DNA from: VRUE01 sp033856275 | Lineage (GTDB): Bacteria > Actinomycetota > Thermoleophilia > Solirubrobacterales > 70-9 | Length of the DNA stretch: 64,000 nucleotides | Reading direction: 5' to 3' | Assembly (NCBI GenBank): GCA_033856275.1 | Contig: JAWVFJ010000051.1 | Span: 1 to 64,000 of the forward strand | Shown here: piece by piece, positions 16,552-25,100 of the stretch | How the letters are laid out: every line of letters begins with the position of its first letter | Position numbering within the stretch: the stretch's first letter is position 1 | Notes under the pieces: model-generated | Databases searched by the model: none | What the model was told of the DNA's origin: nothing | The model's input: the letters and a program-made list of their open reading frames with translations, nothing else | Position numbers and translations under genes: made by a program

Positions 16552-17232
16552 GTGCCCGATCGAGCTCCGCAAGCGACGAGGATGCCACCGGGCAGGCATC
16601 AACTGCCGCGGGAGTTCATCGCTCAGCACCAGCGAGCGCGCATAATCGCCGCCCTCGCCGAGGAGACAGTCGAGAAGGGATATCGCGCCGTCACGGTCGC
16701 CGACATCGTCCGCCGCGCCGGCATCGCCCGCAACACTTTCTACGAGAACTTTTCCTCCAAGGAGGACTGTTTCCTCGCCGCTTCGGAGTTCGCGGTCAAG
16801 GAGGCGCTGCGCCGCGTCGTCGACGCCGCCAGCAAGGTCGACACCTGGCCCGCCCGCGTCAATGCGGGCCTCGCCGCCTTCCTCCATTACGTCGCCAGCG
16901 AGCCTGCACTTGCCCGCACCTGCATTGTCGAGGCGCTCTCGGCCGGGCCGGCCGCGGTCGATCGTTACGAGCGCTCGATCCAGGCCTTCGTGCCGCTCTT
17001 CCGCATGGGCCGCAAGGTCTCGGCCAAGGGCGAGGAGTTGCCGACGACGCTCGAGGAGACGATCGTCGGCGGAATCTTCTGGATCCTCTACCAGCGCATC
17101 ATCATGGGGCAGGCCGAGCAGATCGAGGAGCTGCTGCCTGAGCTGGTCGAGTTCTCCCTCACGCCGTATCTGGGCGCCGAGGCCGCCAAGCGGATCGCCG
17201 GCGAAGAAGCGCCGACACCCACTGCGGGTTGA
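16552..17232 (+). CDS. TetR-family regulator, array member 3
   Basis: Starting at GTG 16552 (leaderless promoter just upstream) the protein has 226 residues. It opens with a motif also seen in members 5 and 7, P-P-G-R-H-Q-L-P-R-E-F-I. The HTH (K-G-Y-R-A-V-T-V-A-D-I-V-R-R-A-G-I-A-R-N) is followed by T-F-Y-E-N-F-S-S-K-E-D-C-F. The ligand domain ends L-L-P-E-L-V-E-F-S-L-T-P-Y-L-G-A-E-A-A. The shared opening and tail make it a clear paralogue of the second half of the next gene and of member 7. Ligand and targets are unknown. Confidence 0.86.
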   Translation: MPDRAPQATRMPPGRHQLPREFIAQHQRARIIAALAEETVEKGYRAVTVADIVRRAGIARNTFYENFSSKEDCFLAASEFAVKEALRRVVDAASKVDTWPARVNAGLAAFLHYVASEPALARTCIVEALSAGPAAVDRYERSIQAFVPLFRMGRKVSAKGEELPTTLEETIVGGIFWILYQRIIMGQAEQIEELLPELVEFSLTPYLGAEAAKRIAGEEAPTPTAG

Positions 17233-17265
17233 GCCAGGGGCAGGGATCGGGGGTCCCATGACCTA

Positions 17266-18630
17266 GTGCTTGACCTGGAGACTCGCGAGCGCGCCGCCAG
17301 TCCCGAGCGCGAGCGCATCGTCGAGGCCCTGATCGAGATCGCCGCCGAGCGCGGCTATGCCGAGACCACGATCGAGCTGATCATCGAGCGGGCCGAACTC
17401 GACCGGCCCGCTTTCGACCGCCACTTCCGCGGCAAGTACGACTGCTTCCTCTCCGCCTGGCAGGAGATCAACGAGGGCTGTATGAGGGAGATGCTGGAGG
17501 CCTACAACAGCCAGGAGAGCTGGCCCGATCGCCTGCGCGCGGTCGCCTGCGAGATCGTCGAGGGCCTGCGCAACGATCCCGGCCGCGCCTCCTTCGCGGT
17601 CGAGGTCCTGGCCGCCGGCGACGCCGCCCGCGCCCGCCGCGACATGACGATGCGGGTGATCGCCTCTCTGATCGACGCCGGCCGCAACGAGATGGACGAT
17701 CCGGAGTCGGTCCCCCACACCACAGCCGAGGCCCTTGCCGGCTCCGCCTACGGCCAGGTCTACGCCAAAGTTGTACGGGGCAGTACTGAGGAGTTGCCGG
17801 GGCTCGTCCCCCAACTTATGTCCGCCGCGGTAATGCCATATCTGGGAATCGAGGCGGGACTGGCCGAGTTGTCGAGGGGCTTTGACCCGCCAGCGCGATA
17901 TCGTCGGGGTGTGGCCAAGAAGAAGTCCTCCTCCCGGGAAAGGGGTGACCCGGGAGTGTCAGCGGAGGAATACCCACCCGAGCTTGCCCGCCTTCCGCCG
18001 GGGCGGCACGGCCTGCCGCGCGAGTTCGTCATTCACAACCAGCGCGAGCGCCTGATCGCCGGCCTCGCCGAGGCGATCGCCGAAAACGGCTATTCGGGCA
18101 CGACGATCGCCCACATCACCCGCCACGCGGCGGTTTCTCGCCGCACCTTCTACGAGCACTTCTCCAGCAAGGACGAGTGCTTCGTCGCCGCTTACGACAC
18201 GGTGATGGAGGAGTTGCGGGGCCGTGTCTCCACCGCCTTCGAGGGTGAGGAGGACTGGCCGCACGCGGTCAAAGCCGGGATCGGCGCGATGCTCGAGTTC
18301 CTCGCCGCCGAGCCCCACTTGGCGCGACTCTGCATGGTTGAGGCCTTGGTCGCCGGGCCGGTGGTGGTCGAGCGCTATGACGCCGCGATCCAGAGCTTCG
18401 TCCCCTACTTCCAAACCGGCCGCGAGGGCCGCCCCCCCGAGGTCCTCTCCCGCCTCTCGCCCACCACCGAGGAGGCCCTCGTCGGCGGCATGGTCTCGCT
18501 GATCTCCCGCCGCATCATCGCCGGCAAAGCCGAAGAGCTCGAGGAGCTGCTGCCCGATTTGGTCGAGTTCACCTTGACTCCCTACCTGGGCAGTGCCGAG
18601 GCGGCAAATCTCGCCCACGAGAAGGCCTGA
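17266..18630 (+). CDS. Tandem double-TetR protein (array members 4 and 5 fused)
   Basis: One uninterrupted 454-residue frame from GTG 17266 holds two complete TetR proteins. The first (about 1-205) has its HTH at R-G-Y-A-E-T-T-I-E-L-I-I-E-R-A-E-L and tail L-V-P-Q-L-M-S-A-A-V-M-P-Y-L-G. A Lys/Ser/Arg linker (V-A-K-K-K-S-S-S-R-E-R) follows. The second (about 235-454) has P-P-G-R-H-G-L-P-R-E-F, HTH N-G-Y-S-G-T-T-I-A-H-I-T-R-H-A-A-V-S-R-R and tail L-L-P-D-L-V-E-F-T-L-T-P-Y-L-G. An internal GTG at 17911 sits 6 nt after TATCGT, so the second half could also be made alone. Usual TetR length is about 200, so this is either a real covalent dimer or a stop-codon loss. Confidence 0.82.
   Translation: MLDLETRERAASPERERIVEALIEIAAERGYAETTIELIIERAELDRPAFDRHFRGKYDCFLSAWQEINEGCMREMLEAYNSQESWPDRLRAVACEIVEGLRNDPGRASFAVEVLAAGDAARARRDMTMRVIASLIDAGRNEMDDPESVPHTTAEALAGSAYGQVYAKVVRGSTEELPGLVPQLMSAAVMPYLGIEAGLAELSRGFDPPARYRRGVAKKKSSSRERGDPGVSAEEYPPELARLPPGRHGLPREFVIHNQRERLIAGLAEAIAENGYSGTTIAHITRHAAVSRRTFYEHFSSKDECFVAAYDTVMEELRGRVSTAFEGEEDWPHAVKAGIGAMLEFLAAEPHLARLCMVEALVAGPVVVERYDAAIQSFVPYFQTGREGRPPEVLSRLSPTTEEALVGGMVSLISRRIIAGKAEELEELLPDLVEFTLTPYLGSAEAANLAHEKA
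17899..17904 (+). promoter_or_regulatory. Possible internal -10 box inside the double-TetR gene
   Basis: TATCGT lies 6 nt before the in-frame GTG 17911 at the domain junction, the same spacing as the TATCCT box of member 7's neighbour at 19400. No convincing -35 box is present. Confidence 0.3.
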
Positions 18631-18632
18631 GC

Positions 18633-19325
18633 TCACTCGCCCGGCTCGACCGGAGCCATCGGCTCAACCGCCGCCAGCTCCGGCGAGCGCAGTTCGAGCC
18701 AGGCCTCGTCCTCGCCGAAGTAGTTGAGCACGGCCAGGTGGGCGAGGTCGGGAAGCAGGCGCTCGACCGTGACGGTGCGACCGGCACCGATCTCCGTGGC
18801 GATCGCTTCCTCGATCGCGCCGACGACGAACTGGGCTGTGAGGGCCGTCGTCGTCGGCCTGGCGCTCGGTTCACGGCGGGCGGAGTCGACCGCCCGCGCG
18901 AAGCGCTCGATCAGTTGCTGATGCTTGGCCCAGGCCTGTCCACGCGCGGCGCGGACCTCGATCAGCAGCGCCTTCGCCAGCAGCGGCTGCTCGGCGACGG
19001 TGCGCAGCAGCCTGGCGAGGGCGGCGCGGAAGCCCGCCCGCCAGCTCTCGGCCTCGCGGCCCGCCTCGAGCACTTCCGCGCAGAGCCTGTCTGCCGCCAT
19101 CTCGTAAGCCTGCGCGAAGCAGGCCTCCTTGCCGCCGAAGCGCCGCTGGAAGCGATCGCGGGAGATGCCGCTGCGCTCCAGCACCTCCTGCACCGTGGCT
19201 TTGTCGTAGCCCTTTGCCCCGACGCTGAGCAGCATCGCTTCCAGCGCTCCCTCGTCCGACGCGCGCTCCGGTATCTCCGCTTCGTCCCATGACCTGACCG
19301 CGCGCAATGTGGGTGGAGCGTCCAC
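18633..19325 (-). CDS. TetR-family regulator, array member 6
   Basis: The 230-residue protein has a HTH at K-G-Y-D-K-A-T-V-Q-E-V-L-E-R-S-G-I-S-R-D with R-F-Q-R-R-F-G-G-K-E-A-C-F following. It ends its fold with L-L-P-D-L-A-H-L-A-V-L-N-Y-F-G-E-D-E-A, the array tail with Asn in place of Pro. It is convergent with the double-TetR gene, the stops being 2 bp apart. The GTG start lies 7 nt after a TTGAGA-16-TAAGGT promoter, so the mRNA is probably leaderless. It is divergent from member 7. Confidence 0.85.
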   Translation of the reverse strand: MDAPPTLRAVRSWDEAEIPERASDEGALEAMLLSVGAKGYDKATVQEVLERSGISRDRFQRRFGGKEACFAQAYEMAADRLCAEVLEAGREAESWRAGFRAALARLLRTVAEQPLLAKALLIEVRAARGQAWAKHQQLIERFARAVDSARREPSARPTTTALTAQFVVGAIEEAIATEIGAGRTVTVERLLPDLAHLAVLNYFGEDEAWLELRSPELAAVEPMAPVEPGE

Positions 19326-19332
19326 TCGGGGT

Positions 19333-19360
19333 ACCTTAGCCCATTTTTGGGAACTCTCAA
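19333..19360 (-). promoter_or_regulatory. Leaderless promoter of TetR member 6
   Basis: On the complement strand TTGAGA (19355-19360), a 16-bp spacer and TAAGGT (19333-19338) precede GTG 19325 by 7 nt. Confidence 0.5.
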
Positions 19361-19376
19361 CACTTCATATACTGCC

Positions 19377-19405
19377 TTCGTACCAATGGGAACGCGCGCT
19401 ATCCT
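19377..19405 (+). promoter_or_regulatory. Leaderless promoter of the TetR gene at 19412
   Basis: TTCGTA (19377-19382), a 17-bp spacer and TATCCT (19400-19405) lie 6 nt before GTG 19412. The -35 is weak but the -10 and its spacing match the other array promoters. Confidence 0.45.
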
Positions 19406-19411
19406 GACTCC

Positions 19412-20092
19412 GTGCGCGCATTGCCTGGAAAGGCTTCCCGGCAGCCGCCCGGCCCCGAGCCGGTCAGCCGAGCCGCGTCCGCGGACGACCAGCGGCGGCG
19501 GATCCTCGCGGCGACCGCGGACCTCGTCGCCGAGCAGGGCTACGCGGAGACGACGATCGAGCAGATCGTCCGCCGAGCGCGGGTCGGCTACGCGACCTTC
19601 TACAAGCACTACGCCGACAAGCAGGAGGCCTTCTTGGCGCTGATGGATGCCGCGGTCGAGCGCACCGCCTACGTGGTCGAGGAAGCCTACGACGGCGAAG
19701 GCGGCCCCTGGCCCGACAAGGTGGGCGCCGGCCTCGGCGCCCTGCTCGAGCTGGCGGCAGCCCACCCCGGGGTGGCGCGCGCCTGCCTGGTCGAGGCGCC
19801 GACCGCCGGCCCCGAGGCTGCGGCGCGCCAGGAGGCGGCGCTGAAGCGCTTCGCGCCGCTGCTGCGTCCCGGCCGCGAGCTCAACTCGCGCAAGGATCAG
19901 CTGCCGGAATCGCTCGAGGAGACGCTTGCCGGTGGCGTCCTCTGGGTGATCAACCAGCGGCTGATCGCCGGCGAAGCCGACAAGCTGCGGTCGCTGCTGC
20001 CGGAGGCGCTGGAGTTCCTCTTGCGGCCATATGTCGGCGAGGAAGCGGCGGCGCGCGAGGCTGGGGGAACCAACCAAGCGACGTCTGCCTGA
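19412..20092 (+). CDS. TetR-family regulator, array member at 19.4 kb
   Basis: The GTG at 19412 follows a TATCCT box by 6 nt and gives 226 residues. The HTH reads Q-G-Y-A-E-T-T-I-E-Q-I-V-R-R-A-R-V-G-Y-A then T-F-Y-K-H-Y-A-D-K-Q-E-A-F. The C-terminal tail is L-L-P-E-A-L-E-F-L-L-R-P-Y-V-G-E-E-A-A, the array signature. It runs straight into the next TetR gene (11-bp gap), so the two are probably co-transcribed. The N-terminal 30 residues are Pro/Arg-rich and likely flexible. Confidence 0.86.
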   Translation: MRALPGKASRQPPGPEPVSRAASADDQRRRILAATADLVAEQGYAETTIEQIVRRARVGYATFYKHYADKQEAFLALMDAAVERTAYVVEEAYDGEGGPWPDKVGAGLGALLELAAAHPGVARACLVEAPTAGPEAAARQEAALKRFAPLLRPGRELNSRKDQLPESLEETLAGGVLWVINQRLIAGEADKLRSLLPEALEFLLRPYVGEEAAAREAGGTNQATSA

Positions 20093-20103
20093 GCCGCCTA
20101 TAG

Positions 20104-20763
20104 ATGGCAAGCGAAGAGCTCGGCCCACTTCCGGCCGGCCGCCACGGCTTCAGCCGCGAGCAGGTCGCCCACAACCAGCGCGAGCGCCTGATCGCCGGCC
20201 TCGCCACCGCCGTCGGCAAACACGGCTATCGCGCCGTGACGATCACCGACATCACCAAGCAGGCCCGGGTCTCCCGCCGCGTCTTCTACGAGAACTTCGA
20301 GGGCAAGGAGGAGTGCTTTCTCGCTGCTTTCGAGGTCGTCGTCGGCCACATCCGCGAGCTTGGGCAGGAAGCGATCGCCTCTGTCGACGATTGGCCCCGG
20401 AGGGCGATCGCAGCGGCTCGCGCCGTGCTGCTCTTCTTCGCCGGTGAGCCGGACCTGGCGCGCCTCTGCCTGGTCGAGTCGCAGGCCGCCGGCCCGGCGG
20501 TGTCCGCTCGCTTCCACGACGCGGTGCACGAGGTTGTCCCATACCTGGAGCAGGGACGCGCCGAGCGAGAGGGGGACCGCGAGCTGCCCCCGACGACCGA
20601 GGAGTCAACTCTCGGCGCCCTCGTCATGCTCACCTCCCGCAAGGTCGCCGCCGGCGAAGCCGAGCGGCTCGCGGATCTCCTCCCCGATGTCACCGAATTC
20701 ATCCTCACGCCCTACCTCGGAGCGGAGGAAGCCCAACGGCTCTCCCGTGATGCGAAGACGTGA
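20104..20763 (+). CDS. TetR-family regulator, last array member
   Basis: The 219-residue protein begins with L-P-A-G-R-H-G-F-S-R-E-Q, the P-x-G-R-H opening of members 3 and 5. The HTH is H-G-Y-R-A-V-T-I-T-D-I-T-K-Q-A-R-V-S-R-R, followed by V-F-Y-E-N-F-E-G-K-E-E-C-F. It ends L-L-P-D-V-T-E-F-I-L-T-P-Y-L-G-A-E-E-A. It sits 11 bp downstream of the previous TetR gene and is likely the second gene of a two-regulator operon that ends at the hairpin near 20832. Confidence 0.86.
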   Translation: MASEELGPLPAGRHGFSREQVAHNQRERLIAGLATAVGKHGYRAVTITDITKQARVSRRVFYENFEGKEECFLAAFEVVVGHIRELGQEAIASVDDWPRRAIAAARAVLLFFAGEPDLARLCLVESQAAGPAVSARFHDAVHEVVPYLEQGRAEREGDRELPPTTEESTLGALVMLTSRKVAAGEAERLADLLPDVTEFILTPYLGAEEAQRLSRDAKT

Positions 20764-20831
20764 CGGTTTAACGAGTGTCTGCGCACCACGTGTGTCATCT
20801 CGGTGATCCTCGTCGAAGCCGGGTAGTGCGG

Positions 20832-20858
20832 ATCAACTCACCAGGTCACAGAGTTGAT
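20832..20858. terminator. Hairpin between the TetR array and the SOS operon
   Basis: ATCAACTC (20832-20839) and GAGTTGAT (20851-20858) form an 8-bp stem with an 11-nt loop, followed by TTTCG. It may end the TetR transcript, or be an operator for one of the dimeric regulators, since it lies just before the SOS promoter. Confidence 0.45.
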
Positions 20859-20873
20859 TTCGTCGGCTCTATG

Positions 20874-20891
20874 TACGAACATATGTTCGTA
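20874..20891. promoter_or_regulatory. LexA (SOS) box overlapping the imuB start
   Basis: TACGAACATATGTTCGTA is a perfect 18-bp palindrome containing CGAAC-N4-GTTCG, the LexA box of actinobacteria. Its last base is the A of the imuB start codon. LexA bound here would block the polymerase at the transcription start, and the operon would be released on DNA damage. Confidence 0.9.
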
Positions 20892-21904
20892 TGGAGGTTG
20901 CCTGCGTCCTAATCCCTGAGCTCGCGCTCGCCGACCCCGTTGAGGCCGGCGAGCTGACCGAGCGATTGCTGTGCCGACTGGAGAGGATCGGCGCGGCGGT
21001 CGAGTCGGAGCGGGCCGGGGAGGCGTTCTTCGTCCTCGATGGATTGCGTGGGATCCACGGGGGAGAGAGCGCCGGGGTGCTGGCGGCGGCCCGGCGGGCG
21101 GCGGAGATGGAGGTGCGGATCGGGGTTGGGACCACCCGCCTCTCCGCCCACGCCGCTGCGCAACGGGAGGCGATCGTCCCGTCGTCGGCCGCAGGCGACT
21201 TCCTGGCAGCGCTCCCCGTCTCGACGCTGGCCGGCAGGCTCGAGCTGTCGCCGCGCGAGGCGGGGAGCCTGATCGAGACGATGCGGCGGCTGGGGATCGA
21301 GAGGCTGGGAGCGCTCGCGGCGCTGCCGGCTGACCGGGTCGCGGATCGCTTCGGCCCGGCGGGTCTGCGGGCGCTGCGTCTCGCCCGTGGCGAGGACTCG
21401 CTGCTGCGCCCTCGCCGACCGCACGAGGAGCTGGCGGAGGAGGTCGAGCTGCCGGAGGGGGCCGCGGGCGGCCAGCTCGAGCACGCTTTGAAGCTGCTTG
21501 TCGCCCGGCTGCTCGCCGCACCGCAGCGCAAAGGGAGAACGGTGCTGGGGCTGCGTCTCGGCGCCGTGTTGTGCGGCGGCGGCAGCTGGAGCGTCGATCA
21601 GGGACTGGGGCGGCCGGCCGCCTCGGCTCGGACCCTGCTCGCGGTGCTTGCGCCTCGACTGGAGACGCTGCCGGGGCCGGTCGCCGCCCTGCGCCTACGC
21701 GCGCTCGGGCTGGGGCCACCCGTCGGCGATCAGCTCGAGCTCTCGGTCCGCGGCGAAGAGCACCGGCGGCGACGCCTAGGCGAGGCAATCCGCGAGGTCC
21801 GCGCCGCGCAGGGCACCGACTCCCTGCTCCGGGTCCTGCCGCTCGACTCCGCCTCTCGCTTCCCCGAGCGCTGGGCGATCCTCACTCCCAGCCCGGACCG
21901 ATGA
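20891..21904 (+). CDS. imuB: Compact ImuB-like Y-family polymerase homologue (SOS mutasome)
   Basis: ImuB is a catalytically dead Y-family polymerase relative that links DnaE2 to the sliding clamp during SOS translesion synthesis. This copy has 337 residues, clearly shorter than the usual 450-550. It opens V-A-C-V-L-I-P-E-L-A-L-A, then moves directly to the region F-V-L-D-G-L-R-G-I-H-G-G, so about 100 residues of the polymerase palm appear to be missing. The HhH-like thumb (R-L-G-I-E-R-L-G-A-L-A-A-L-P, about 136-149) and C-terminal little-finger region are present. A LexA box touches the start codon. It overlaps the next gene by 4 nt. No imuA is upstream. Confidence 0.8.
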   Translation: MEVACVLIPELALADPVEAGELTERLLCRLERIGAAVESERAGEAFFVLDGLRGIHGGESAGVLAAARRAAEMEVRIGVGTTRLSAHAAAQREAIVPSSAAGDFLAALPVSTLAGRLELSPREAGSLIETMRRLGIERLGALAALPADRVADRFGPAGLRALRLARGEDSLLRPRRPHEELAEEVELPEGAAGGQLEHALKLLVARLLAAPQRKGRTVLGLRLGAVLCGGGSWSVDQGLGRPAASARTLLAVLAPRLETLPGPVAALRLRALGLGPPVGDQLELSVRGEEHRRRRLGEAIREVRAAQGTDSLLRVLPLDSASRFPERWAILTPSPDR

Positions 21905-22149
21905 GCCCGGGCCTGCGGCGGCTGTACGTGCCGCGACCGGTGGGGGTCGAAGTCGATTCCGACGGCAGGCCGACCTCTATCGACGGCGTCGCAGTGGAAG
22001 CAGTGCGCGAGGAGTGGCTGGCCGAGGACCGCTGGTGGACGCCGCATCCGCTGGGGCGCCACTACTTCGAGCTGGTGCTCGCCGACGGGCGCAACGTGGT
22101 CGTCTTCCGCGGCATCGTCAGCAGGCGCTGGTACCGGCAGCGTGGGTGA
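21901..22149 (+). CDS. Small DUF6504-like protein of the imuB-dnaE2 operon
   Basis: An 82-residue frame starts in the ATGA overlap with imuB and ends on the first base of the dnaE2 start codon. It contains R-P-V-G-V-E-V-D-S-D-G-R-P and E-E-W-L-A-E-D-R-W-W, the pattern of the small DUF6504-type protein found between ImuB-like and DnaE2 genes of actinobacteria. The strict co-translation suggests a stoichiometric partner of the mutasome, but no activity is known to me. The family name is from memory of the pattern. Confidence 0.65.
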   Translation: MSPGLRRLYVPRPVGVEVDSDGRPTSIDGVAVEAVREEWLAEDRWWTPHPLGRHYFELVLADGRNVVVFRGIVSRRWYRQRG

Positions 22150-25100
22150 TGGCACGCCAGGCTCCCTATGTAGAGCTGCATGCTCACTCGGCCTTCTCGT
22201 TCCTCGACGGCACCTCGACGCCGATCGAGCTGGCTAGCGCCGCGGCGGAACTCGGCTACCCGTCGTTCGCGCTTACCGATCACGATGGGATCTGGGGGTC
22301 GATGGAGTTCGTCCAAGCTTGCAAGGGATTTGAGATCCAGTCGATCGTCGGGACGGAGTTGATGGTGCGCGTAGGGCTGGCGGGGCCGCCCGCCGGTAGC
22401 TGCGCTCACGTGACCCTCCTCGTCGAAAATGCGGTTGGCTATCGCAACCTATGCCGGCTTCTCACAGCTGCTCACTCCCACACGCGGAGTAACTCGCAGA
22501 GGTCAGCTGAACAGCCGTGGGTGAACTGGGAGATTCTCGAGGAGCACGCCGAGGGATTGGTGTGCTTGTCGGGGTGCGCGGGAGCGGGTGCAGTCGCCTC
22601 GCTCTGGGAGAGAGGTGAGGTCGCCAAAGGTGCGGAGACGGCGCGGCGGCTGCTTGGGGCCTTCGGGCGAGATCGCTTCCGGATCGAGCTGCAGCGGCCT
22701 TACTGGCGGCGGGACCGGAGCAGGAACGGCTGGCTCGCCGGCCTCGCCGGGCGGCTGGGAGTACCCGCCGTCGCCACCGGCAACGTCCATTCGCACGCAC
22801 GCCGCCGCGCCCGCCTGCAGGACGCCTTCGTCACCGTGCGGCTGGGAATGACGCTGGAGGAGTCCGAGCCACTGCGGCGGGGGAACTCGAAGTCCGTGCT
22901 GGAGTCGCCGGCGGCGATGGCGGCTCGCTTCGCCGAACACCCTGAGGCTGTTGCGGAGACCCTGCGGCTGGCCGAACGGCTCGAGTTCGATCTAAGCAGG
23001 GAGCTCGGCTACCGCTATCCGCGCGAAGAGGAGCCAGGGGTCGACCGCAAGCTGGCCGAGATCTGTCGCTCGCTGCTGGTCGAGCGCTACGCCGGCGCAC
23101 CGCATCGGGGCAAGGCCGAAGCGGACTTGGAGAGGGAGCTCGAGACGATTCGCGCTCTCGGCCTCTCCGGCTTCTTCCTCCTCCACCGCGACCTGCTCGA
23201 GTTGGCCCGCAAGGTGGCGGATGAGGTGCGCGGGCGCGACTCGGCTCGCTCGATCCTCCCTCCCGGCCGCGGCCGCGGCTCCAGCGTCAGCTCGATCGTC
23301 TGCTACCTCACCGGTCTCTCCCACATCGATCCGGTCGAGAACGGGCTCAACTCCAGTCGCTTCCTCAACGAGGAGGTCGGAAAGGAGATAGAGGCGACGA
23401 TGCCCGACATCGACCTCGATTTCCCCCGCGACATCCGCGAGAAGCTGATTCCGCGCGTGCACGAGCGCTACGGGGCCGACCGTTCGGCTCTGGTCGCCGC
23501 CTTCCCCACCTACCGTCCGCGCGGGGCCGTGCGCGACCTCGGTAAGGCACTGGGCTTGCCGCAGAAAGAGATCGAGAAGGTGGCGGGCATGGTCGGATTC
23601 CACGAGCGCAAAGGGGACATCGAGAAGGACGTCATCGCCGCGATCGGGGCGGAGCGGGCGGCGGCGCCCCGCTGGCAGAAGCTGCTCGAGCTCTGCCCGG
23701 AGGCGATGGGCCTGCCCCGCCACGCTTCCCAGCACCCGGGCGGGATGGTGATCTCGACCCGTCCCCTGATCGACGTCTGCCCGGTCGTGCCGGCGGCGAT
23801 GGAGGGTCGCCAGATCGTCCAGTGGGACAAGGACTCCTGCAACGACGCTGGCTTCCTCAAGATTGACCTGCTCGGGCTGGGGATGCTCTCCGCGGTCGAG
23901 CGCTGCGTCGAGGAAGTGGGACGGACGCGGGGAGAGTCGCTCGACCTCTCGCGCATCCCCTTCGACGATCCCAAGACCTACAAGTCGATCCAGGCGGCCG
24001 AGACCACCGGCGTCTTCCAGATCGAGAGCCGCGCCCAGATGTCGATGCTGCCGCGAACTCAGCCCGAAAACCTCGACGACCTCACCGTGCAGGTGGCCCT
24101 GGTTCGCCCGGGACCGATCCAGGGTGGCGCCGTCCACCCATATATAGAGCGGCTGAAGCGGCGGCGCGAGGACCCCGAGGGCTTCGAGGCTCCCTACGAG
24201 CACCCGCTGCTCGAAAACGTGCTGCGCGACACGCTCGGCACGATCGTCTTCCAGGAGCAGGTGATCGAAGTGGCGATCGCGCTGGCCGGCTTCAGCGCTC
24301 CACAGGCCGACTCCCTGCGGCGGGCGATGAGCCGCAAGCGCTCCGAGGAGGCGATGCGCGAACACCATGATCGCTTCATCGGCGGAGCAACGAAGAAGCA
24401 AGTCCCGACGGAGGTGGCGGAGAAAGTCTGGACTCAGATCCAGGGCTTTTCCGGCTTCGGCTTCCCCAAGGCGCACTCGGCCGCCTTCGGCCTGCTCGCC
24501 TACCAGTCGGCCTGGCTGCGGATCCACCGCCCCCAGGAGTTCCTCTGCGCTCTGCTCAACGAGCAGCCGATGGGCTTCTACCCGCCCGACGCTCTCGTCC
24601 ACGAGGCACAGCGACGAGGTGTGTGCCTGGCCGGCCCCAACGCCAACCGTAGTCGCGTCCTCTGCCACGTCGAGCGGATCGAAGGAGAACTCACGGTGCG
24701 GATCGGCCTTGGCTACGTCAAGGGCGTGCACGAGGAAGAGATGAAGAGCCTGGTCGCCGGGCGCGACCGCAGCGGCGACTACGCTGGGATCGCCGATCTA
24801 GCTTCGCGTTCCGGCGCATCCCGCGACGCTCTTGAGCGGCTTGCCTGGGCGGGAGCGCTCGATGAGCTGGTCGGAAAGGAAGGTGCATGGATCCCGGGCG
24901 CCGGAGCCGGCAGGAGGGAGGCGCTTTGGGAAGCGGGTGCCGCCGGCACCGGTGTACGCCATGGCGAGGACGTGCAGATGGCGCTGCCGTTGGAACCACC
25001 GCGAGCGCCCAAGCTCGATCCGCTTGGCGATTGGGAACGGACGATTGCCGACTATCGCTCGATCGGGATGACCCTGGACGAGCACCCGATGGGCCTGATG

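Noticed and set aside
20891..21904. DinB/polymerase IV
   Set aside because: Y-family catalytic acidic motifs are absent, and the coupling to dnaE2 fits ImuB.
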